Shown here: positions 36,001 through 46,162 of the stretch, in pieces
Position numbering within the stretch: position 1 is the stretch's first letter
Layout: each line of letters starts with the position of its first letter
NCBI GenBank assembly: GCA_006937955.1
Contig: SSNP01000005.1
Coordinates: 756,907-820,906 of the forward strand
Origin: Pachypanchax playfairii
Taxonomy: Eukaryota > Chordata > Actinopteri > Cyprinodontiformes > Aplocheilidae
Direction of reading: 5' to 3'
DNA length: 64,000 nt
Position numbers and translations under genes: made by a program
Notes under the pieces: model-generated
The model's input: the letters and a program-made list of their open reading frames with translations, nothing else
Told to the model about the DNA's origin: nothing
Database searches by the model: none

Positions 36001-36406
36001 ACTACCAGCCTGAAGAGTTGATGGTGTAACAAACTGCTCCAGTTATTCAAAGGTGTAATAAAGTGTCCCAGTTTTCCCCCGCCAGCGGGATTTTTGTACC
36101 AGAACCGACTGAAACAAGCTAACGCGCTAACAGCGACATTAAAACGCTCCGCGGACGTAAATGAAGTTTATACCGGTTTAAATCAGTTCTGGTGGGGGTT
36201 TGAGCAACAGCTTCATGAGTTATTCTGTTTCACTAAACTTTACATTCAGAAACAACATATCTGGATGTAGCTTGTTAGCTCCCCGTTAGCCTCCGCGGCC
36301 TGTACCGGACTCACTTACCGGGGCTACTCCCAGGCCGGTCCAGCTTCAGAATGTCCCGGAGAGCCTGGGTCGCGCCCTCGATATCTATATCAGAATTCGA
36401 CGCCAT
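13366..36406 (-). CDS. edc4: Enhancer of mRNA-decapping protein 4 (Ge-1/Hedls)
   Basis: EDC4 is the scaffold of the decapping complex in P-bodies, bringing DCP1 and DCP2 together before 5'-3' decay by XRN1. I joined 30 coding exons from ATG at 36406 to TAG at 13366-13368. Their lengths sum to 4,161 nt (1,386 aa; human is about 1,400) and every splice phase agrees. Residues 1-30 (MASNSDIDIEGATQALRD...) match the family start. A WD40 propeller region spans about 120-430. A Ser-rich linker (about 510-930) keeps MTPDAFMTPS and SPDVISSASTALSQD. The helical, coiled-coil C-terminal half (about 940-1386) ends in the conserved oligomerisation and DCP2-binding region. Exon coordinates are in the three segment entries below. 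The last exon is present twice because of the contig overlap. NUTF2 lies just upstream on the same strand, as in human. Confidence 0.97.
13959..14003. repeat. (CA)n microsatellite
   Basis: Short CG alternation followed by about 18 CA dinucleotides. The assembly duplicate is at 9989-10033. Confidence 0.9.
14004..14640. repeat. Two tandem 322-bp units with hairpin and CA tail
   Basis: The stretch from AAGTGTGTTTTGTTATCC to the next (CA)n run occurs at 14004 and again at 14326, a 322-base period with near identity. Each unit contains a TGGGGACC...GGTCCCCA inverted repeat with a 7-base loop, and degenerate CTAACCCTAA motifs. The first contig breaks inside this unit. It resembles a dispersed fish intronic repeat, but I cannot name the family. 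Confidence 0.85.
14813..15600. repeat. 42-bp GC-rich minisatellite in the last EDC4 intron
   Basis: Units of 42 bases (GTTGATGATGCTGCTCAGGC, then CCCGCCCTCGCCTCTCTACCCC) with 36- and 54-base variants, about 17 copies. As 42 is divisible by three, two plus frames stay open (339 and 282 codons, with 14-residue repeats such as VDDAAQAPPSPLYP). Nearly every unit carries a GC-box-like CCCCGCCC. Confidence 0.92.
16440..16520 (-). mobile_element. Possible tRNA-derived SINE fragment
   Basis: On the minus strand GGGTTGCTGGTTCAATCCC is a close match to a SINE B box. No clear A box or tail is visible. It lies 80 bp downstream of EDC4 exon 29. Confidence 0.33.
18228..18246. repeat. Poly(C) run of 19
   Basis: Nineteen consecutive C in the intron between EDC4 exons 26 and 27. 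Homopolymer length may be inaccurate. Confidence 0.95.
19643..19702. repeat. (GT)n microsatellite
   Basis: About 30 GT dinucleotides in the intron just 3' of EDC4 exon 24. It starts about 30 bases beyond the donor on the minus strand, so it reads (CA)n in the pre-mRNA. Confidence 0.95.
21061..25940. repeat. 4.9-kb array of 15-bp units in EDC4 intron 19
   Basis: About 325 copies of a 15-mer. Three main versions are CTATACCTGCAGGAC, CTATATGTGTAGGAT and CTATACATGCAGGAT (or ACGTG). They commonly cycle as 45-base triplets, with 30-base CCTGCAGG insertions. Because the unit is five codons, open frames of up to 1,690 codons run on both strands, but they are repeat artefacts. One unit near 24138-24150 is 13 bases long and shifts the frame. 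The array ends only 45 bases short of the exon 20 acceptor. Confidence 0.97.
26249..30078 (-). CDS. edc4: EDC4 coding exons 11-19 (end of WD40, serine-rich linker)
   Basis: Exons: 30078-29979, 29857-29677, 29594-29528, 29084-28993, 28550-28366, 27967-27888, 27600-27471, 26971-26679, 26472-26249. They encode about residues 398-849. Exon 12 carries EFLLTHPVLSFGI and HTEVLPAEEE. Exon 15 carries KLMTPDAFMTPS. Exon 18 carries SPDVISSASTALSQDMPEIA. Exon 19 carries PAAPDITRET. Exon 18 has a second in-phase donor 27 nt downstream (GTAAAG at 26652-26647), which would add nine residues. Confidence 0.93.
30477..36406 (-). CDS. edc4: EDC4 coding exons 1-10 (N-terminus and WD40 region)
   Basis: Exons, in transcript order: 36406-36319, 32946-32787, 32699-32588, 32487-32388, 32112-31926, 31672-31525, 31337-31233, 30984-30872, 30761-30678, 30572-30477. 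Each is flanked by AG and GT. They encode residues 1 to about 398. Recognisable pieces include LLKGFTGAVTDLAFAHLD (exon 5), RRLIWCPF (exon 6), EGALSPDGTVLATASHDGY (exon 8), GRPLSCLLFCDNHKRQDPE (exon 9) and PFWRFLITGADQN (exon 10). Intron 1 is 3.4 kb and holds a dead Tc1-like element and a LINE fragment. Confidence 0.95.
31868..31902. repeat. Alternating CA/CG tract
   Basis: CACACGCGCACGCGCGCACACACAC-type alternation within 25 bases of the EDC4 exon 5 donor. Such purine-pyrimidine alternation is Z-DNA-prone. Confidence 0.8.
33451..34568 (-). mobile_element. Decayed Tc1/mariner element, DD36E type, in EDC4 intron 1
   Basis: About 31-bp terminal inverted repeats sharing CTCACTGGCCACT and TATTAGGTACACC lie at both ends with only a few mismatches. 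The element is flanked by TA, the Tc1/mariner target duplication. Total length is 1,118 bp. The transposase relic inside is on the minus strand. Confidence 0.9.
33500..34420 (-). pseudogene. Tc1/mariner transposase relic
   Basis: A 231-codon frame (34209-33514) keeps the catalytic triad: WSDESRF, YFQQDNAPCHK and SPDLNPIEHLWD. Exactly 36 codons separate the second Asp (33787-33789) from the Glu (33676-33678). The likely original ATG is at 34420. Between it and 34209 there is a frame disruption and an in-frame TGA, so the DNA-binding part is broken. About 30 residues between LRQMGY and KNVAWSDE appear deleted compared with family members. A one-base loss after RRIK shifts the last dozen codons. 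The enzyme is therefore dead. Confidence 0.88.
35436..35720 (-). mobile_element. LINE reverse-transcriptase 3' fragment
   Basis: The minus strand encodes a remnant with DKVRETRLRWFGHVQRR, a motif typical of the end of fish non-LTR retrotransposon ORF2. It is preceded by a duplicated RMDKIRNEFIRG-like stretch. It lies in EDC4 intron 1. No full ORF, 5' end or tail is seen. Confidence 0.7.
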
Positions 36407-36500
36407 GGGTGAGGGAAAAGGGAAACAGGGTAACACTGTAGGGGAAAACGACTTTAGCTCTGATGAGATGCTGGCACCATTCACCCACAGCAACCGTCTA

Positions 36501-36509
36501 AACTTCCGG
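36501..36509 (-). promoter_or_regulatory. ETS/GABPA-type site in the EDC4 promoter
   Basis: ACCGGAAGT on the minus strand, about 95 bases upstream of the EDC4 ATG, in a locally CpG-containing region. It exactly matches the GABPA/ETS consensus common at housekeeping promoters. Confidence 0.55.
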
Positions 36510-37377
36510 TGTCCGCGTCACCCGGTCCGACTCATCAGTTCGTGTAAGGTCAATGGTTCCTACCTCACATTTTCCATCTAAATGTTCCAAATAAGAAGTG
36601 GTCTGCTTCTCCAACTGGTCTTTAAAGAACTGGTGGCATTTTCTGTCCAGTCTTTGTAGATCATATAATGTCCCTTAAGATAACCAGGCAACAAAAAAGA
36701 AGTCCTTCACCCTTTGTGACACTGTTCACTACATTCTATTGTTCAGCTATAAATGTTTTATTGAGAACAATCTTTAATTGAAGTAGATACAGTAAATTCA
36801 TCTTTCATCAGTTTGATGCAGCATTTCATCTTTTAACACTTGTTGCTGTTTTTACACACCTGTTTTCTTCCTCTGACCCTGGACGAGTCTAATGGACCTC
36901 AGAGAATTTTAAGAGAAAATGAAGATGTTTACATCATGAAACAGACTCAAAGTGCTGCAGCTCCTTTTGTGATGACACCCAGTTTCATTCTATAGTAAAA
37001 TAGGTAGAGGAAAATCAGCTGCTGTGTGAGATAAACTGGTTATCTTTTACAGCCCTGAAGTCACTTGTTAAACTCTCTCACTTCACTAGTTCTAACTTGT
37101 ACCATGTATGTTATAACATGTACATTTAAAGCACTATAAAAGCTAAAACACAGACATTTATAGCACCAAGTATGAAAACATTTTATTGACCTTGTTTGGC
37201 CAACTAAAGTGTCTGTAGCCAAACCAAAACCAACCAAACAAGCAAACATTCTTTAAGACAGTGTGTGTCAGCTCATACTCAAGGTTAATTAAAAGCTGAG
37301 GAAACTCTCAAAGAAAATTAAGAAGCAATTAGTCAGAAATTATGGAGAGACCACACAATTAAGAAAAATGTCCAGGT

Positions 37378-37383
37378 TTTATT
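37378..37383 (-). terminator. Poly(A) signal AATAAA for the NUTF2 transcription unit
   Basis: Minus-strand AATAAA about 735 nt after the NUTF2 stop and about 110 nt after the stop of the candidate small ORF. It is about 970 bp before EDC4 starts. Confidence 0.5.
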
Positions 37384-37492
37384 TTGTATCGTGGCTGTAG
37401 TCCATGTTAACTGCCAGATGCGTGTGGAAGAGAGAGAAAGACAGAAAATGCAGGATTGGAGAACATAACAGCAGGTCAACCTTTAACCTCCT

Positions 37493-37954
37493 TCATCCTT
37501 TGGTTTGAGAGAGCAGAACCCGCAGAATGATGCCAAAGGTAATGAAGCTAAAACTCAGTCCAACACACTGGCAAGCTAAAGTAAAGACATGAGTGGCATC
37601 TAAAAACAAAAGACACGATAAGTCAGAACTGAGAAGCCGACTCTGAAACTGAACATAAACCTACAAACCAGTCAACAACAGTGCTAACAGAACCGAGTCA
37701 ACGGGGCGAGTGGGGAAAACGTCAAGAAGAGTGGAGAGCAGAACAGAGCACGAGTTAATGATCAGCTGTTTGTCCTTCTGGTGGCTTGAGTGTAGATTTG
37801 CTAATGAGGGGCTCCCAGCATCATGCAGATCAGCGGTGTGGCAGACAGGGGCATCTGATTGGTCAGCCGGCTCTCAGCAAAGAAACATGTTGCAGTTCTA
37901 CTTGCTGGGCTGGTTGGAACAAAACCCACCTGGACGAGGTTCTGAGATTGACAT
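37493..37954 (-). CDS. Candidate two-exon small membrane protein (43 aa)
   Basis: On the minus strand, 37954-37930 (ATG TCA ATC ... CCA G) ends at a GTGGGT donor. A second exon, 37599-37493, follows a TTTTTAG acceptor in the matching phase. The joined product starts MSISEPRPDATHVF, contains an uninterrupted hydrophobic stretch of about 24 residues (LACQCVGLSFSFITFGIILR and LLS) and ends QTKG-stop. The ATG directly follows a TTCTAG acceptor-like sequence, so this may instead be alternative last exons spliced to NUTF2. It lies in what would otherwise be the NUTF2 3' UTR. I know no homologue. Confidence 0.28.
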
Positions 37955-38117
37955 CTAGAATCTGATGTTTACTTAGTTGTCAAACAGGCGTAAATGAGAC
38001 AGCAGGAGGGAGGAACGAGCGCTTCCTCTCCACCCCCTCCTCGGCTCCTCCGTCCATACTTCATCTCACCGTGCCCTTCACTATGGCCGCCCCTGCCCGC
38101 CGGCGTGAAGAGGCGGG

Positions 38118-39803
38118 TTAACCAAAGTTATGAATGGCCAACCTGAACATGTCATTGGTGCACACCCAAGCATCGTTAATGTTCTTCAGGATGAAACTCT
38201 GATGGAAACCCATGATCGGGTCTTCATCTGCCTACAGAGAACATGGACACAAATACAGCAGAGGAGTCAGAACCAACCACTTTAACACAAGTTCAACCCA
38301 CTACAGACACACAACTTGAGTGATTACATACAAATGAGTGTTAGTAGATCAAACTAGGCCTGTAAAGAAGGCCACGTGCTGGAGGTGTGGGAGGAAACAC
38401 TTACTTTAAGCTGTCCTACAACCATACACAAGATGCAGCTGTCTGGAGTTGGCTGGTGGTCCTGTGCTGTTATACTATGCGCTATTTTTGTGAAAGGGAG
38501 ACTCTAGCACACACACAAAACAAACAAACAAATAAACAATATAAACATAAAATAATTTAAGCATTCCAGACAAATCAAACTTCAGATTTTAACTAATCTT
38601 GAACTCGTTCTGTTAAAATGTAAGAAAATTCAATTTAACTATAAATTAAAGACATTTTTATTTTTAAGTTTCTTTAAAGAGGCCATTTCAGGACTTTGTG
38701 GTTATTTCTTAACTATTAACCAGTAATATGAAAAATTTTATATCTAAAAAACATCAGGAAACACTGATTAACAGACCTTTCAATCTGTCTGCATTAAAAT
38801 TCGGATGATTCCGGCTCCTTCCGTCAGGCTTCATCATCAGCTCGTTCATATTCATTATGTGAATTTGCTGGACTCTGATTGGCTAACAAACTAGCCTATG
38901 AGAGCAAGGTATACTGTTTCCTGCCCCGCTGCACACGGTAACATCAGACGTCGTGTCTTCCTGTTTGCTACGTCTTATGCTAACAGCTTTTAGCCAGCAG
39001 CATGCTAGGCGTGGTTTCAACTGCAGGAGCTGATGAATACTAACGAACAAAGGAGTTGTGATGAAACAGATACAGGCCGTTAGAACTCGGGTTTTATCAC
39101 CACCTGCGTAGTTTGAGAGATTAAAACTGAAAGAGCTGTGATTTATACCTGGACGTAACCGCATCAAAGACTAACAGCAGCCTCAGCAACCAGACACGTT
39201 AACACGTTCCACCCATAAAGCATGAAGTTACCAGAACAACTTACAGTGAGCTTCTCAACAATTGCTATTTTTCCCTGGTACGGTTGTCCTTCCCATGTAA
39301 GGCATGATGTATCGATCTGTGTAGAGAGACAGAGGAAGAAGGTACGTTTCAAGGAATCGTCTACATGCATCACACAAGATGCAGGTGAACATCAAACACA
39401 CAGGCGAGAATTTGATCACTGAGGTTACATAAACAAAGGTACTGCTGGTGCTTTTTCAACCAAAAGTTTCATAAACTGATGCATGAAGAAAAAAAACACA
39501 ACCGTCAACATCAGCAGACCTTCTCATATTCACATATTAATAGGATTAAAGTACTAAAACTAAAAAACTAAAATTGATTGAAAAAATGAAATTCTGATCA
39601 TAATATGTTCAGTTCAACCCTCAAGCAGCTGAATGTTGTTAAATCTGCCATTAAAATTTTTAAAAATCATAAAACACCCTAATAAGAAGCAGAGTTACAC
39701 CCACATATATGGATCCAAGCTGTGATCTGTCTGAGTCAAACATCTGGTAGTAGTGCTGCACGAAGCTGGATCCTATCTGCTCCCACAGAGGCTGCTCCGC
39801 CAT
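38118..39803 (-). CDS. nutf2: Nuclear transport factor 2
   Basis: NUTF2 is a homodimer that carries RanGDP into the nucleus and binds FG nucleoporins. Four coding exons: 39803-39705, 39316-39245, 38503-38405, 38231-38118. All junctions are phase 0. The sum is 127 residues, the usual length for this protein. Recognised parts: EQPLWEQIGSSFVQHYYQMF (exon 1), CLTWEGQPYQGK (exon 2), HSITAQDHQPTPDSCI (exon 3), DEDPIMGFHQSF and INDAWVCTNDMFRLAIHNFG (exon 4). The start follows a short noncoding stretch (39814-39804) after a TTGCAG acceptor, so a separate 5' UTR exon is needed; one is proposed at 41678 and upstream. EDC4 follows on the same strand. Confidence 0.97.
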
Positions 39804-40313
39804 CCTGAAACACCCTGCAACACACACTGAAGGCCAGACCATCAGACATAGAACACAAACATTAGAAAATAAACCAGTGAATCAACTGGATCTAAACTCA
39901 GATCAGAAGTCGTGTCAACATCCCTGTAAACACTCATGCAACCAGCAGCTGGTCTGTGGAAAAGCTGCTTACAACACAAAGGGATATTTAATACAATATA
40001 ACATGTTTATTACTGTCAGCGGTTTTAACAACTCAAGACGAGAACCCAGTTTGATGAATAGATCCATAACATGACGTTAAATAGTGAAGCATTTGCGTTT
40101 TCCAGTTTGGTGCATGTTCTCCCTCCAGCATGAGCTGCACACAAACACGTTCAGATTCTGTTCATTATCAATATTTAATCATTTCATTGGTTTTAAAAAC
40201 AGCACGTGACCCGTGACATTTCTTTAGATCAGATGTGAAAATCTGAAGAGAAAAAATACAATGTAACATTGTATGGAGGTTGTAGGAGTGTGAAATGCAG
40301 GACCAGCAGACCC

Positions 40314-40775
40314 AGAAACTCTTTCTTTCCCTCAGCCATCAGACTCCTTAACAATTAACAGCAGACAGGAGTCCGTAACATAGTACATTTGCACATACTG
40401 TAACTCTGTCAATGCACCTTATTACTATTTAGTATTTTTTTTTTTTTTTTTACCGTCTACCTCATGACACTTCTTTTACACAATGTTCACTTGATGCTGA
40501 ATGTTGCAGTTAATGTAGCACAATGCACATTATGTACATAGTTATAACTGATACTGATACTTATATTTTACTGATACTTATATTTTACTTATAGTTTATA
40601 TTTATGTTTACTCTTTGTATGTTCTTTTTAAATTAGTCTTTTATATATTCTTATATACACTTTTGAATATTTATGGCATTCAGCGTGGACGGCAAAGTAA
40701 GAATTTCATTGTACAGGGAAACCTGTTTCCTTACTGTACATATGACAATAAACGCTTTGAATTTGAATAAAAGTA
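40314..40775 (+). mobile_element. 3' end of an L2/CR1-like LINE in NUTF2 intron 1
   Basis: Starts with the last codons of an ORF2, RNSFFPSAIRLLNN-stop (stop 40356-40358), characteristic of fish L2/CR1-like elements. A 3' UTR follows, including a T run (about 40436-40452). The final part reads GAATTTCATTGTACAGGGAA and then ACAATAAACGCTTTGAATTTGAAT, the usual short-repeat end of such elements. The insertion is 5' truncated. Confidence 0.75.
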
Positions 40776-41677
40776 ATTATTTAAGGTCATATTTAATGTT
40801 AGAATGAAACTCTGACACGGTCATGTTAAACATGTTAAAACAGTTTACAGACTGATTGTCAGTAAAACATGTTGAACATGTTACTGTCATGTTTATGACA
40901 TGTTCTCATGTTCACGGTGAAGTTCTGTTTTGATCTCCCGTGTCATCGATCCGTTACATCATATCGTTACTGTCAGAGTTAAATTCACGAGCAGCATGAG
41001 CAGGTGAGTTACAGGTAAAGGCAGCTATTGTAATGTACATGCTCAGATGTCACGGTGAATTAAAACGTGAACGATAACTACCGGCACTTGTTTGGCACTG
41101 TGTAACGGATTTCCTTTGATAGAACGGGTCACATGATCCCTCGAAACGACTCACGGTTGTTACTGGAACAATCTGAGCGCGCTAAACATCGAACCTCGTG
41201 ATTAACGAGGGACGACAGAGACCCGTGAGTTAAGAGGGAGGAGGGGAGGGCAGACAGACAGACCGGGAAGCGGTTCTGCTCCAGCCCGCTCACGGCGGCG
41301 GCTGCTAGCTTGTGAGCGGACTTGTTTAGTGGCCTGTAGTTTCAGTTTCTAGCGACCGCCAGACGTCACAGATTCCATTTTTCCAGGCCGGACTGAAGGG
41401 CAGGTCTTCTCTCCGGATGCTAAAAATACCCAGACCCTCGTGAGTGCCGATGCCTGCTGCGGGCCCGCGCTCACGGACCCGGAGCCCCCGAGCAGCTACC
41501 TCTCATATAGGCGTGCCCGACATTAGCCTCGAACCGGAGTTCAACTAACCGTTTAAACGGTGACGCTGCACTTTATTTGTTCAAAATTCTGACGAAACTG
41601 AAGGATTTTGTTTTCATGTTTACTTCGATTCATTATTTCTTAAGAAGACACGTTTGAAAGAAGTAAATCAAACTTAC

Positions 41678-41760
41678 CTCTGACTTACGCCGAGGCTCTG
41701 CACGGTAGCACGGTGCAATGTCTCCGACGCTACGGACGCACGTTCTGAAAACGTAAGTCC
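41678..41760 (-). other. nutf2: Probable noncoding first exon of NUTF2
   Basis: A strong donor (CAGAG|GTAAGTTT on the minus strand) ends at 41678. It lies directly downstream of the ZNF143-like element at 41761-41785, and CpG-rich sequence lies nearby. The coding exon at 39803 has an acceptor with an 11-base 5' leader, so a first exon like this is expected. The transcription start itself is not determined. Confidence 0.5.
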
Positions 41761-41785
41761 CGCGGTGCATTTTGGGGATTGTAGT
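41761..41785 (-). promoter_or_regulatory. ZNF143/THAP11-type promoter element (NUTF2)
   Basis: On the minus strand ACTACAATCCCCAAAATGCA followed by CCGCG. This closely matches the long ZNF143 (SBS2) consensus with its ACTACA extension bound with THAP11. It lies just upstream of the proposed NUTF2 first exon. Confidence 0.65.
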
Positions 41786-41847
41786 CTGTGTGCGCTCATG
41801 TTGGAAACAGACTGCAGGACAAGTAAAGAACATTGACGAGACATATG

Positions 41848-41935
41848 TAGCTGCTTAGTGGTGTGGTGGGTTTCAGTGCAGCTGGTCAGCATGAAGGTCA
41901 CGAGTTCAAAACCTACATTTTCCTGCTAAATAAAT
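41848..41935 (+). mobile_element. tRNA-like sequence, possible SINE head
   Basis: Contains GTAGCTGCTTAGTGG (A-box-like), then GGTCAGCATGAAGGTCACGA and GTTCAAAACC (B-box-like). Spacing is tRNA-like, but the arms pair poorly, so a decayed tRNA-derived SINE is more likely than a tRNA gene. Confidence 0.35.
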
Positions 41936-42283
41936 GTAAAATTATTATTTTAAAAACGTTTTACAGGAAGAAATTTGTATTTCTGAAAGTTTTAGCAGTT
42001 CTGAAAAAAAAACAAATAAACATGAACATTTGGGTTATCAGGTTTTTACTCAGGAAACATACACTGATCAGAACAACAGCCCACCCAGTACATTCAAGTT
42101 CACATCACACTAGTTCTAGGTCAAAGTGGCATGAAGTAAACAGGATTTATTTCTGCAAAATGTTGTTTGTTTTGAATAAAATTATGTTTATACAAGTTAA
42201 TAATGACAGCTGCAGGAAGTTAACAATATATCCTGAAGTTAAAATGACTCTTTGAAGAGAGACCTCTACAGATATGCAAGAAC

Positions 42284-42289
42284 TTTATT
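42284..42289 (-). terminator. Candidate TSNAXIP1 poly(A) signal
   Basis: Minus-strand AATAAA about 600 nt after the last recognised TSNAXIP1 exon and only about 500 bp from the NUTF2 promoter element. Confidence 0.4.
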
Positions 42290-42887
42290 TGAATAAACAT
42301 ACAACATTCAGAAAGACTCAATTGTAGTTTGAAAGGAAACACTTGATTCATTCATATATTCTGTAAAACTTTGTTTCTCTGGCAGGTGGAAGTCACAGAG
42401 TACCCGTGTGCATCTGTTTAAACAGAAAACTAGAACCTGACATCATTTTATTTATTAATATAACGGTAATAATTCAGTTTTATAAAAGCCACTGGTTGGA
42501 AAAAAGAGACGTGATGCAGGTTATTGTTTGTTAAAACAGTGTAAAATACTGTTAATTGCAGCAACATGTTCACCAGCTGAGATGGTCAAGGTTTTAGAAG
42601 ACTCCAGATCCAGGGTTACTCGTGCTGCGTTCTGTGTCATGCTGGAGTTTCAGGATGATGTCGTGGTTTGCTTGGATCCGATTCCTGGACTTCATCAAAC
42701 GTGTCCACCATCAAGACTTCTATAGATGTTTATGTGACCAATGACACATGATGTAGGTACAGAATCAGACTCAAAGAGCTTTTCACATCATTCAATTCTA
42801 AAGGTTTATCTGAACTGAGGCTACATTTTAAACTAAAATGAATATTAGGTTATATCATAATGTGACTCTATTAGTTTGTGTTTAAAT

Positions 42888-45294
42888 TTAATTCACCTGA
42901 ACTGTGTTTGTGTTGCTCTCATCATTAGTGTTGATCAGATCTTCTAACTGGTCTGAAGGGAACTGGTTTTGGCCCTGAAACAAATCCTTCTCAGTCTGTA
43001 AAACAGCAACATAAAAGAAAATTTAAACACTTTCATTCAAACCTTTGCAACTGAACTAGGCTTTTTATTTTACATTTTCATTGTTTTAAACGTACTTCAA
43101 TTAAAAATAATGTTTTCATCATTTTATTCTAACCTTCTACAAACAAGGAGTAACATCAGAGGTCAAGCAGAACTGAAACTAAATGCAGAGAATATTAGAT
43201 TTACCTGCACAGTGATTGAGACACACATCTTGTTTTGATCGCTGCCTCTTCTCTGCAGCTCCAGCAGGGTGTCATACTCAATCTGCAGCTGATCAAAGTC
43301 ACTCTGAAGTGTCTTCAACTGAAAAATAAAAGACAGCATGATCATAATGAGGATTCTCAGGGTTTTGAGAACTACTGTTGAGCCCATCCCTTCACCTGCA
43401 GCTGAGTCTGTTTGTGGTTTTGTTCCAAGATGTCCCAGTTGCGTCGGGGAACAACGTTCCAGTATTCGGCTTTTATTCTGATGAGCTCCTCTTGAGTCTT
43501 ATTCAGGTCCTCCCGACACACCTTTAGAGCAAGATTCAGCTCCACAGCATCCTTAGAATCTTCCACACAGCAAACATGAAAGTGGAACAAACGTAGACGT
43601 TCACACATTCATTATAGTTTATTCAGTTTGTGCTGCTGTGGGGATGATCCTATCGCTGTTACTGAGTAAACAATGGGAAAGACTTTCCAGTCCATCAGCT
43701 GTTTGGACCTGGATTTTACTAACAAACATCTGGAGAAATCACAAACACCAGAAACAGTCAAACTCACAGAATCGTTGCAGATAACCAACAAACTCAAAAA
43801 CAAAGAAAAAATGAATCTCTTATTTTAGGTTTATGTCTTATTGTATGTATATTTATATATATATAAAATTCACCAATCATTTTTCAAGTAGTAACATTTG
43901 GTTTTACTAATCATTTTAACAGTGTTTAATTCCTCTGCAAGTAAAAAACCTAAAGCGGTTGATAGAGAAGCTCCATCCTGAAGCCTGACTTCATGAATCA
44001 GACCAGAAGCTGCTAGTTTCATTTTACATGGTAGAAACTGAAAGTCAGAGATGAAACTGACTATCAGCACCAGCTGGTGGAACAAGCACCTTCCAGAGGC
44101 ACCTGTGTTTTTATCTGCAGGACGCTCCCTCATCACAGAACCTCTCGTCAGGTCATTGAGCTGCCAGATCAGCAGCTTGCGGGCATCACGCTCTTCCCGG
44201 AACTGCAGATACTGGTTGGACAGCTCTGACTGCAGATGGTCCACCTTGAAAGGAAAGACAGATAATGAGAAATAGAAAATGAGGATCATAAGTGAACACA
44301 AAGGATGTAAAATAAGCTTTTTTCTGTCACTAATGTGTGTGTGGTTGTGCACATGCATTAGATCAGGACATTAAACCACTGCACCAATGTCTGCATGGTC
44401 TTCTCTGTCTCCCTCATGGCCTCAATGTCCTTTTTCAGCTGCTGCTTGTCTCTTTTCAGGGTCTCAATCTCAGCCTGCTGCTCTCCACACCGTGCTTGAA
44501 ACTTCCTCTCCCATTCCTCACCCATCAGCGTGAGGTGAGACTGCAGCGGCTCCAGATGTCGGATTACAATCTGCTGATGTGCTGAACATGATTTATGATA
44601 AAGAAGGAGTTTTAACACTTCAAGGCTTAAATAATCACAAGACAACATGCTAAATACCAGAGTCATTAAAGTTCTGTAAAACACTCAGAACACAACCTGG
44701 TTGATAAAAAGGTTAACATGTTATCTTAGAGCACAAGTCCACTCACCTGGTACAGTTACTCTGAGTCCTTCATTAATGTTTAAAACTATAATGAAGTCCA
44801 AGTAGCTTCCAGAAAACTTCCAGATCTAAAATCCTTTGACTGAATTGACCTGAGACAGTTTTATGCTAAGCTAACAGTTTCCAGGCTTTTATCTTCACTC
44901 AAAGGTGCTTCAAACTGATTGGAAATACAAGGTCATTTTTAGAAATCCATATTTTCTATCTGTGTTCAGTCTCATACAACATCACATCTGGATTAACTGA
45001 CCTAAAGTGTTTTCATATTCCTTTTTGATGGCAGACAGAAGAGGCTGGTAGGTTCTGAATGCACTGATGAAACAACCAAAAACACTGCGGCAGACCTGCA
45101 GCCGAGGCAGAGGGAGAAGTTTTACCACATGAACTCTGAAAAGACAACGAGTGAAACTTTTTTATGAGCAGAAACACCTGCAGCTTCAGATCCTGAGACG
45201 GAGGTTTCTGTGTGCTGAAGGACCGAAGCTCCGTGTTCATGTAGTTCTCCAGCTGCACAAGGAGTTCAGGCTTTCTACCCGGGCCTGAATACAT
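42888..45294 (-). CDS. tsnaxip1: Translin-associated factor X-interacting protein 1-like (short form)
   Basis: TSNAXIP1 binds TRAX and in mammals is mainly testis-expressed. Seven exons: 45294-45178, 45095-45002, 44581-44385, 44244-44103, 43559-43396, 43318-43205, 42995-42897. All phases agree. The ATG at 45294 has an in-frame stop upstream. Conserved pieces: VQLENYMNTEL, FRTYQPLLSAIKKEYE, LSNQYLQFREERDARKLLI and LALKVCREDLNKTQEEL with NVVPRRNWD. Exons 3-6 are coiled coil. Exon 7 is not conserved. It may end in-frame at TAA 42890-42888 (311 aa) or splice to an unrecognised exon. The human protein is about twice as long; its C-terminal half was not found. RANBP10 is divergent, as in human. Confidence 0.82.
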
Positions 45295-46162
45295 GTAACT
45301 GCTTCCAGTCCCGTGTAACTAGTTCATCAAACACAGACATGAATCCACACAGAGCTGCGATTCAACTTCACTATGACAGAGAAGGAGGAAGGAGACGAGG
45401 AGGAGGAGAGCTGAGAAGAATAGGAAGGAAAAACAGACAGAAGGGTCAGTGAGGTGGTCAGTGTGGATCAGAGGAAAGAGTCTGAAACAGGGTTCAATTA
45501 TCTGGACAGAGAAAAGAACAAGTGAACATCTTTAAGATGCCTGAAACGTTCCTTAAGAAATCACAATAAAACCAACAAGGAGAGTTAAATTATGTTACAG
45601 TATAAAAGTAAATGAAGTCATAGTAAATATAGACCTTAATGTTGTAGATGTTTCCAGTTTGTGACAGAGACAAAGTCTTTTCCAAATCTGAATCTGATTG
45701 AATTTTTCTTTAAAACCTAAAACTTTGTGAAAGTCTTTGAAAAGTTCCGGATGAAGATCAGAAACAATATTATCATCAGTTTTAATCGGTGCAGCTGTTC
45801 TCCACAGTCTGACTATAATAATGTCACATTTGATATTATCTTTGCAAACAGCTGAGTGATTAACTGAACAGAAGCTGAAGCTCCTCCTCTTCTCCAGTTT
45901 ACCTGCAAACCAACAGCAGCACGTCCTTTTCCTTCACCTGACGCCTGGACACCGTCATGTTTCAGGGTTTGGTCATGTGATGGTCTAAAGTAAAGATCAA
46001 TATAAAACACCTGCAGCTCTGCATGCAGACATTGTTTCTGATCACGTGAATGAAACGTCACCTGCTTGGCGTTAGCGGAGGAAACGTCACGCCTCTGTTA
46101 GACATGTTCTATAAGCTGAATTATAACAGAGGAAGCTTCTATATTCTTCTCTGTTTGCTCAC

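Noticed and set aside
41848..41935. Functional tRNA gene
   Set aside because: A- and B-box-like motifs are present, but the acceptor and T arms do not pair well and no Pol III terminator follows closely.
42528..42725. Possible last TSNAXIP1 exon on the minus strand (reading MVDTFDEVQESDPSK)
   Set aside because: The frame looks exon-like and has an AG before it, but its phase does not agree with exon 7 (phase 0 would stop after two codons) and it does not resemble the human C-terminus.
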